A stretch of DNA of 11,877 nt from JAEXNA01 sp050486105 (GTDB lineage Bacteria > Vulcanimicrobiota > Xenobia > Xenobiales > JADMJV01), in contig JBJHCR010000201.1 in assembly GCA_050486105.1 (NCBI GenBank), forward strand, positions 1-11,877, given 5' to 3'. The notes below the pieces were generated by a model. It saw nothing but the letters and a program-made list of their open reading frames with translations, made no database searches and had not been told where the DNA came from. Within the stretch, counting starts at the first letter, position 1, and every line of letters starts with the position of its first letter. This document shows, piece by piece, positions 6,784 through 11,877 of this stretch. The position numbers were made by a program, and so were the translations under genes.

Positions 6784-8347
6784 ACTCATGACCTTGAGAT
6801 TCTGTCTCCTCGGACTTCTGGCCCTGATTCCCTTTGGTGTCTCCCTAGCTCAGGTCGAGCCTCCCCCTCCGCCGCCGACCTTGGAGCCAGAAGCTGAGCC
6901 TGGACAGCCTAAGCCATTTCGTATCGATCAAACGCGCGAAGCGATCCTGGGTCCGCCCCTGGATCTGAGGATTTCGGACCCTCCGGACCCTGAGGCGCCC
7001 CAGAGCCCTCTTACTCTGTATGCAGCCATCCTGTTGGCCCAAGAAATTCAACCGGACATGGTCGGAGCTCGAGGTGCTTTGCGACAGACGGAAGGAACGG
7101 TGGTCAGCCGAAGATCCGCTCTGCTTCCCCGTTTCAGTGTCGGCAGCACAGTCAGCCGGATCACCACGGATTCCGGGCAGGGTGGAGGCGGCCCAGTGGT
7201 GGTAGGAGACCAAGTGATCTCTGGTGATGCCGCTGGAAACGTCACCACTCAACGCATTTCGACAAGAGTGGGATTCAATCAGCTTCTTTTCGATTCTGGA
7301 CGCACTCGCAATCTGGTGTTGGAGGCCGACTTGAGAAGAGGAGCGGCAGCAGCTTCCTTATTGCAGACCGAAAACGACTTGGCCCTAAGCGTTAAGGAAG
7401 GATTCTATGAGCTGGTCCTGTCTCGGCGCCTTGTGGAAGTCAGTGAAAATGACTTAGAGAAGCGCAAAGAGCAACTCAGACTGGCTAAGGCCCTGAATGA
7501 GGCGGGTTTGATGTCGCCGGGGGATGTGGTCCGCGCGCAGTCGGCGGTAACCAATTCCGTGGTGGCTGTGAACAGTGCCCGCCTCGCTTACGAGAACGCC
7601 AAGCAAGAGAAGGTGCGCCGCATTGGTCTCCCTCCTCTGTCGCCGGTGGACTTTGTGGAATCCAGCGAACCGGATCTCTCCAATAAGGAAATTCAGTATT
7701 TCTTGCAGCAGGCCCGCAGCAGACGCCCGGACTTGCTGGTAGCACATCGCAATGTGGAAGCAGCCGAGGCCGCTCTGGGAGCGGCATACGCCCTCAACCG
7801 CCCTTCCCTAACGGCGTTCACCGGTCTGACCTACCAGGGTCTACTCAACGGTTTACAGGTCCCCACATTGACCGCCCAACTGAACCTCAGCTTTGACCTC
7901 TACGATGGAGGAGCTCGAGCCGGGGCGGTGACCAGCGCTGAAGGTCTCTTAGAAATCAGCCAAGCTTTTCTAAGGCAAACCGAACTCTCCGTGGAGCGTC
8001 AAGTTGGGGAGGTCTACGCCCAACTGGTTACAGCGGAACGGAACGTCGAGGCCGCCCAAGCAGGGGTGGATTCAGCTCGTGAGGGCGTGCGGATCGCCGA
8101 AGGACGCTACCGAGTGGCCTTAGGGCCCTTGACCGATGTCTTTGACACTCAACTGACTTTCGTAACGGCTCAAACCAATCTGGTCCGTTCTTTGGCGGAT
8201 CTCAACCTTGCCCGAGCCCGGGTCCGGCATGTCATGGCGGCTCCGTTCGAAGAGGGTTTTCTCGACTCAGACCCTGTTCTGGACTCTTTGCTCGAAGAGG
8301 GATTATTCGAGTGGGACCTATTTGAAGAGCCAGAGGACGAAACCTGA
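6776..8347 (+). CDS. TolC-family outer-membrane efflux channel
   Basis: A 523-residue outer-membrane channel completing the tripartite pump. The N-terminus (hydrophobic to about residue 24, then SLA-Q) is a signal peptide. A Pro-rich stretch (about 28-75, with six consecutive prolines near 29-34) precedes the barrel. Two OEP repeats are visible: the first carries FDSGRT at 172-177 and the second YDGGARAG at 376-383, each followed by long Ala/Glu/Arg-rich helices (about 180-285 and 384-487). This is the usual TolC duplication. The C-terminus is acidic (about 491-523). GTG 6776 is chosen over in-frame ATG 6788 because GGAG (6767-6770) lies five bases before the GTG and 17 before the ATG. The reading frame overlaps the pump gene by eight bases. 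Confidence 0.94.
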   Translation: MCKLMTLRFCLLGLLALIPFGVSLAQVEPPPPPPTLEPEAEPGQPKPFRIDQTREAILGPPLDLRISDPPDPEAPQSPLTLYAAILLAQEIQPDMVGARGALRQTEGTVVSRRSALLPRFSVGSTVSRITTDSGQGGGGPVVVGDQVISGDAAGNVTTQRISTRVGFNQLLFDSGRTRNLVLEADLRRGAAAASLLQTENDLALSVKEGFYELVLSRRLVEVSENDLEKRKEQLRLAKALNEAGLMSPGDVVRAQSAVTNSVVAVNSARLAYENAKQEKVRRIGLPPLSPVDFVESSEPDLSNKEIQYFLQQARSRRPDLLVAHRNVEAAEAALGAAYALNRPSLTAFTGLTYQGLLNGLQVPTLTAQLNLSFDLYDGGARAGAVTSAEGLLEISQAFLRQTELSVERQVGEVYAQLVTAERNVEAAQAGVDSAREGVRIAEGRYRVALGPLTDVFDTQLTFVTAQTNLVRSLADLNLARARVRHVMAAPFEEGFLDSDPVLDSLLEEGLFEWDLFEEPEDET

Positions 8348-8488
8348 AAGGGGTTTTCGAGTGGCCCGGACTTGAAGGCATTCCGAACTTCCCGGGAAAT
8401 CCTTCGATAGACATGTTGATCTCAGCTGATGCGCGTGAGGACACAAGACCAAGGTCCCGACGTATCATCTGGGTTAGAGGAGAGCCGC
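8348..8488 (+). promoter_or_regulatory. Gap between efflux operon and ATP-grasp gene, with a 10-base palindrome
   Basis: About 141 bases with no recognised gene if the ATP-grasp protein starts at GTG 8489. It contains a perfect 10-base palindrome TTCCCGGGAA (8389-8398), preceded by TTCCGAA (8381-8387), itself an odd-length inverted repeat. Together they look like a possible operator. I see no convincing -35/-10 pair and no stem followed by a T-run, so read-through from the efflux genes remains possible. Confidence 0.3.
8476..8484 (+). promoter_or_regulatory. Strong ribosome binding site for the ATP-grasp ligase
   Basis: AGAGGAGAG, with its GGAG core at 8479-8482 six bases before GTG 8489. 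It is the best Shine-Dalgarno match in the window, and nothing comparable precedes ATG 8429. It moves the protein start to M-R-I-A-F, matching the usual beta-strand start of D-Ala-D-Ala ligase family members. Confidence 0.7.
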
Positions 8489-10471
8489 GTGCGCATAGCC
8501 TTCACCCACAATTTGCAGACCGATGGGTCTGAATTGCAGGCAGAGTTCGATTCCCCCACTACGGTGGCCCAAATCACGGAAGCCTTGTGCGAGCTTGGTC
8601 ACTTAGTGGAGCCCATAAACGTCGATGGCACTCCTTCGCAGCTCATTGCCAGGCTCGCTGCCTTTTCTCCAGACCTGATATTCAACACTGCTGAGGGTCA
8701 CAGAGGTCGATTTCGGGAGGCTTTTTATCCGGGTCTTTTTGAACAGCTCGGCCTTCCTTACACTGGTTCTGACGCTTACACCTGTGCAGTGACTCTGGAT
8801 AAACATCTTTCGAAACTCTTGGTGGCCTCCCGAGGCATTCGAGTTCCTGAGGGGATTCTTATCGAGCGAGCTGAGCAGACGGAGGTCGAACCCTGTCCAT
8901 TAACTTTCCCGGTGATTCTCAAGCCGAATTTCGAAGGGAGCTCGAAAGGGATCACTCAGGACTCGGTTGTCACTTCTCAAGAGCAATATAGGGTGCGCGC
9001 TTTAGAGCTTCTGAGCCGATTCCCTTACGGACTGTTGGTAGAGCGATACATAGCTGGGAGAGACATTACCGTCCCTTTTTTGGGACGAGTGCTCGAGCCA
9101 TGCCAATATCGATTCCATAAAGACCAGACCTATCAGCTCTACGACTACGAACTCAAGCAACAGCAGCCCGACAAAGTCACTGTGCAGATTCCAGCTGAGT
9201 TGACCCCTGCCCAGCTTAAAATCATTCAAGAGGCCGCTCGAGTCAGCTTGGAGGTCCTCGGTGTGGTCGATTTCGGGCGCGTCGATTTTCGCCTTGGGGA
9301 CGATGGCGAACTCTATTTTATTGAAGTGAATGCCCTACCTAGTCTGGAGTTTGGGGCCTCACTCTATTTGGCCGCCGCCCGTATCGGATTGACCACACCG
9401 AAGGCTGTCCTTGAGCGATTGCTGGAGTTGGCTTGCACCCGACAAGGAGTTGAGCCTAGGGTTGCCTCTACTGAGCGCCCCTTAACTGTCGGTCTCGCCT
9501 TCAATTTGAAACACGCGGATGCCGAGACCCTGAAAAAAGACGACCGAGAAGCCGAATTCGATTCTCCGAGCACGGTGCAAGCCATTCGAGAGGCCATCGA
9601 GGAACAGGGATTCAAGGTGCTCGATCTGGAGGCCACTCCGGATTTCGCGGCCAAGGTTAGCGGTGCCAGAGTCGATTTGGTCTTCAATGTGGCCGAGGGC
9701 TTGCGCGGCAAGAATCGAGAGGCCCAGGTTCCCTCCATCTTGGAACTCTTGGATATCCCCTACACCGGTTCGGACCCAGCCACCTTATGTCTCACTCTCG
9801 ACAAGGGCCTGGCCAAGAGAATTGTCTCTCAAGCGGGGGTGCCGACTCCGGCATTTTGTTTGATGCAGAGCGGGCAGGAGCGCCTTCCCAAAGAGCTTAG
9901 GTTTCCGCTGATTGTCAAGCCACTGGCTGAGGGAAGCTCTAAGGGAGTGACTCTTTCGAGCGTGGTGGAAACAGAGATCGCCTTGCGCGCCGTAGTGGAA
10001 GACCAGGTACGTCGCTATCGCCAGCCCGCTCTGGTCGAGCAGTTCGTGGGTGGGCGAGAATTCACCGTGGGAGTCCTCGGAGACCAGTATTTGGAAGTTC
10101 TCCCCATCATGGAAATCGTTTTTGCCCAGAAGGAGGGAAACCATGCGATCTACACCTTCGAGCACAAACTTCAAGACAACGATCAGGTGACGTTCTCCTG
10201 CCCTGCAAGCCTCGAACCTGAGTTGAAGGCTACTATCGAAGAGCAGGCCAAGACGGTCTTCCGCATCTTGGGGTGTCGAGATGTGGCACGCATCGATTTT
10301 CGGATGGATGATAATGGCGCCGTACATTTCATTGAATGCAACCCCCTGCCTGGGCTAACGCCAGGATTCTCTGACCTTTGCGTTATTGGTGCCCGGGCCG
10401 GCCTAAGTTACACTGAGCTCATTGGCCGCATATTGGAACCAGCCTTGCAAAGATTGAGAGAGAAGGCGTGA
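8489..10471 (+). CDS. Tandem (double) ATP-grasp ligase of the D-Ala-D-Ala ligase superfamily
   Basis: A 660-residue fusion of two Ddl-like units, about twice the length of DdlB (306). Each unit has an N-terminal Rossmann-like part followed by an ATP-grasp part. Unit 1 (about 1-325): AEFDSPTTV near 18-26, FNTAEG-x-RG-xx-REA at 65-78, LPYTGSD at 89-95, ATP Lys145, loop EGSSKG 149-154, Arg264/Asp266, Glu279 and Asn281. Unit 2 (about 332-660): AEFDSPSTV near 355-363, FNVAEGLRGKNREA 399-412, IPYTGSD at 423-429, Lys477, EGSSKG 481-486, Arg601/Asp603, Glu616 and Asn618. Lys, loop and Mg ligands survive in both halves, so both are predicted active in joining a carboxylate to an amine with ATP. The position equivalent to DdlB Tyr216 (YDYEAKY) is Gln224 in unit 1 (YDYELKQ) and Leu561 in unit 2 (YTFEHKL), so ordinary D-Ala-D-Ala synthesis is doubtful. 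ATG 8429 would add 20 residues that align with nothing. The stop overlaps the peptidase gene. Confidence 0.9.
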   Translation: MRIAFTHNLQTDGSELQAEFDSPTTVAQITEALCELGHLVEPINVDGTPSQLIARLAAFSPDLIFNTAEGHRGRFREAFYPGLFEQLGLPYTGSDAYTCAVTLDKHLSKLLVASRGIRVPEGILIERAEQTEVEPCPLTFPVILKPNFEGSSKGITQDSVVTSQEQYRVRALELLSRFPYGLLVERYIAGRDITVPFLGRVLEPCQYRFHKDQTYQLYDYELKQQQPDKVTVQIPAELTPAQLKIIQEAARVSLEVLGVVDFGRVDFRLGDDGELYFIEVNALPSLEFGASLYLAAARIGLTTPKAVLERLLELACTRQGVEPRVASTERPLTVGLAFNLKHADAETLKKDDREAEFDSPSTVQAIREAIEEQGFKVLDLEATPDFAAKVSGARVDLVFNVAEGLRGKNREAQVPSILELLDIPYTGSDPATLCLTLDKGLAKRIVSQAGVPTPAFCLMQSGQERLPKELRFPLIVKPLAEGSSKGVTLSSVVETEIALRAVVEDQVRRYRQPALVEQFVGGREFTVGVLGDQYLEVLPIMEIVFAQKEGNHAIYTFEHKLQDNDQVTFSCPASLEPELKATIEEQAKTVFRILGCRDVARIDFRMDDNGAVHFIECNPLPGLTPGFSDLCVIGARAGLSYTELIGRILEPALQRLREKA

Positions 10472-11550
10472 GGCTTCGTGACCTCGGCATAGAGATCGGG
10501 CGATTCAGAACAGGCACCAATAACGCCATCACCGATGTAGAGGGGGTGAAGGTTGGGCACTCCACCATTATTCATGGTGAGGGACGCCTTCAGGTTGGGG
10601 TGGGACCGGTGCGAACTGGGGTTACGGCGATTCTACCCAATGCGGGCAACATCTTTAACGAGAGAGTTTTGGGAGGGGGCTTCGTTCTGAACGGTGCAGG
10701 GGAAGTCTCGGGCCTAACTCAGGTTCTGGAGTGGGGTCTGATCGAGACTCCCATACTGTTGACCAACACTCTTTCCGTTGGGGCCTGCTCCGAGGCCGCA
10801 GCCCGATACATGATCGAGCGCTATCCTGGTATCGGCAGAGAGCATGATGTGATTATCCCGGTGGTTGGTGAGTGCGACGACTCCTGGCTGAATGATATCG
10901 CCGGGCACCACGTGCGAGAAGAACACGTCTTCGAGGCTATTTCTACTGCGGAGACTGGGGCGGTGACGGAAGGCAATGTAGGGGGAGGCACCGGGATGAT
11001 GACCTGCGATTGCAAAGCGGGTATCGGCACTTCGTCTAGAGTTCTGGATAAGTCGGAGAACGGCTTCACTGTGGGGGTTCTGGTGCAGAGCAATTTTGGA
11101 AGTCTCGAAGACCTCAGGATCGACGGCTTGCCCATAGGTCGGCAGCTGGCCCTCGAGCGGGGAACCGTAGACCGTCGTCCGGGAATTGCCGGAAGCATAA
11201 TAGCAGTTGCGGCGACGGACGCCCCCCTTTTGCCCCACCAACTGAATCGGCTGAGCAAGAGGATCGCTTTGGGCATTGGCCGAGTGGGTTCCTACGCAGC
11301 TCACGGTTCAGGTGAAATCATCATTGCCTTTTCTACAGCAAACAGAGTCCCCCGCAAGCCCAGAAAGCAACTCTATAAGCTTAGGGCCCTAACTGACACC
11401 GGAATGAATCCCCTCTATGAGGCGGTGATCGACGCCACCGAAGAAGCGATATTGAACTCTCTATGCGCCGCTGAGGAGATGTCTGGCTTGAATGGGCATC
11501 GGGCGCAAGCTTTGCCCTTGGATAGAGTTCGCGAACTCTTCCAAAAGTGA
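10468..11550 (+). CDS. P1/DmpA-family N-terminal nucleophile aminopeptidase (MEROPS S58 type)
   Basis: A 360-residue enzyme close to the DmpA/BapA length of about 375. These enzymes are made as an inactive precursor that cleaves itself before a Ser, whose freed N-terminus becomes the nucleophile. The N-terminus (RDLGIEIG, NAITDVEGVKVGHST) is characteristic. The predicted cleavage site is Gly242-Ser243 in AGSIIAVAATDAPL, giving chains of 242 and 118 residues. Ser281 and Glu283 in HGSGEI fall 38 and 40 residues after Ser243, the same spacing as Ser288 and Glu290 after Ser250 in DmpA/BapA. Asn209 in VQSNFG is a plausible oxyanion residue. Relatives remove N-terminal L-, D- or beta-amino acids from short peptides, amides or esters. 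No signal peptide is visible, so it is probably cytoplasmic. GTG 10468 overlaps the ligase stop (GTGA), with a GAGAGAGAAGG run just before it. This coupling suggests that the two enzymes share a substrate family. Confidence 0.92.
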   Translation: MRLRDLGIEIGRFRTGTNNAITDVEGVKVGHSTIIHGEGRLQVGVGPVRTGVTAILPNAGNIFNERVLGGGFVLNGAGEVSGLTQVLEWGLIETPILLTNTLSVGACSEAAARYMIERYPGIGREHDVIIPVVGECDDSWLNDIAGHHVREEHVFEAISTAETGAVTEGNVGGGTGMMTCDCKAGIGTSSRVLDKSENGFTVGVLVQSNFGSLEDLRIDGLPIGRQLALERGTVDRRPGIAGSIIAVAATDAPLLPHQLNRLSKRIALGIGRVGSYAAHGSGEIIIAFSTANRVPRKPRKQLYKLRALTDTGMNPLYEAVIDATEEAILNSLCAAEEMSGLNGHRAQALPLDRVRELFQK

Positions 11551-11604
11551 CCTCACCGGTCTAATAAGGGAGGTTGGGAGTGGCTTAAAGAGAATGGCCT
11601 CGAA
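11551..11604 (+). other. Short gap before the amidotransferase gene
   Basis: 54 bases. A purine-rich AAGGGAGG (11566-11573) resembles a ribosome binding site but lies over 30 bases before ATG 11605. The conventional starts close to it run into TAA at 11586-11588. No promoter or terminator is evident, so co-transcription with the upstream gene is likely. Confidence 0.35.
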
Positions 11605-11877
11605 ATGTGCGGAATTGCTGGTTTAGTCTATGAGGCTCGAGAGGGCCGACAGTTTTCTTGGAGCGATTTTGAGGAACGGCTCAAGTTGCTTTCCAGGGCT
11701 GATGTAGAGGCCGGTCGCTTTTCCGATTTAGGTCAAGATTTGGCCTCCCTATTCGAAACAGTGCAGAGCTTGAAGGAGTTTCCTCAGTTGGAAGCCGTCG
11801 TTTCCGTTCCTGAGCGAAGGTCACAAGTCCAGAGGTGGGGGCAGTCACTTCGAGAATGGATCGGTCGCATTGAAGCC
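11605..11877 (+). CDS. Class-II glutamine amidotransferase domain protein, N-terminal fragment (runs off window)
   Basis: 91 codons, open to the window edge. The protein begins M-C-G-I-A-G-L-V-Y. Cys2, exposed by removal of Met, is the nucleophile of class-II (Ntn) glutamine amidotransferases such as asparagine synthetase, GlmS, PurF and glutamate synthase, which release ammonia from glutamine for an attached synthase domain. What follows is unusual: residues about 17-91 are charged and apparently mostly helical (FEERLKLLSRADVE, DLASLFETVQSLKEF, WGQSLREWIGRIEA), where GlmS or asparagine synthetase would soon show the R-G-D/P-D and H-T/R-R segments. The partner domain lies beyond the window, so asparagine-synthetase-like, sugar-isomerase (SIS) fusions or another synthase are all possible. 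ATG 11605 is fixed by the need for Cys at position 2; no good ribosome site sits just before it. Confidence 0.72.
   Translation, partial: MCGIAGLVYEAREGRQFSWSDFEERLKLLSRADVEAGRFSDLGQDLASLFETVQSLKEFPQLEAVVSVPERRSQVQRWGQSLREWIGRIEA

Noticed and set aside
8365..8396. CCCGG/CCGGG stem after the TolC-like gene as a rho-independent terminator
   Set aside because: There are only five pairs with a loop of about 20 bases and no following T-run.
8429..8488. ATG 8429 as start of the ATP-grasp protein, adding 20 residues
   Set aside because: No ribosome binding site precedes it, the extra residues are polar and match nothing in the family, and GTG 8489 has a strong AGAGGAGAG site and starts right at the first beta strand.
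9785..10327. Open frame on the minus strand (180 codons) opposite the second ATP-grasp unit
   Set aside because: It is antisense to conserved catalytic motifs, has no signal, domain or ribosome site, and is a shadow of the ligase gene.

Overview
The window comes from a Gram-negative (diderm) bacterium. It encodes a complete inner-membrane/periplasm/outer-membrane (RND-type) export pump and an outer-membrane-type lipoprotein with Gln after the lipid Cys. The DNA is moderately GC-rich by eye and gene-dense, with 1-8 base gene overlaps. I cannot name the phylum from this sequence. Nothing looks mobile: I see no insertion sequence, integrase, tRNA, rRNA or CRISPR array.

Layout, left to right. 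Bases 1-111 are the C-terminal tail of a beta-class carbonic anhydrase. A TesA-like SGNH/GDSL esterase lipoprotein follows on the same strand (157-876). Its 3' end overlaps, tail to tail, an unrecognised minus-strand gene (1859-828) with a signal peptide and three C-terminal membrane segments. A divergent intergenic region (about 1860-2005) leads into a plus-strand run that continues to the window end: membrane fusion protein (to 3643), RND pump (3643-6783), TolC-like outer-membrane channel (6776-8347), a double ATP-grasp ligase of the D-Ala-D-Ala ligase superfamily (8489-10471), a P1/DmpA-family self-cleaving aminopeptidase (10468-11550), and the first 91 codons of a class-II glutamine amidotransferase (11605 to the edge).

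How they may work together. The first three genes of the run form one tripartite efflux system with tightly overlapping reading frames. The last three are all amide-bond chemistry: two ATP-grasp domains that activate a carboxylate and join it to an amine, an N-terminal nucleophile peptidase that removes N-terminal residues (D-, beta- or L-amino acids in characterised relatives), and a glutamine-derived ammonia donor domain. The ligase and peptidase are translationally coupled by a GTGA overlap. The most interesting reading is a small uncharacterised pathway that makes or remodels a short peptide or amide, possibly served by the adjacent pump. The enzyme family assignments are well supported; the shared pathway and the link to export are inference.

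Two gene starts deserve attention. The fusion protein appears to start at an ATT codon at 2006, because its membrane anchor is encoded upstream of the first conventional start codon. The ATP-grasp gene is better started at GTG 8489, behind a strong ribosome binding site, than at ATG 8429.
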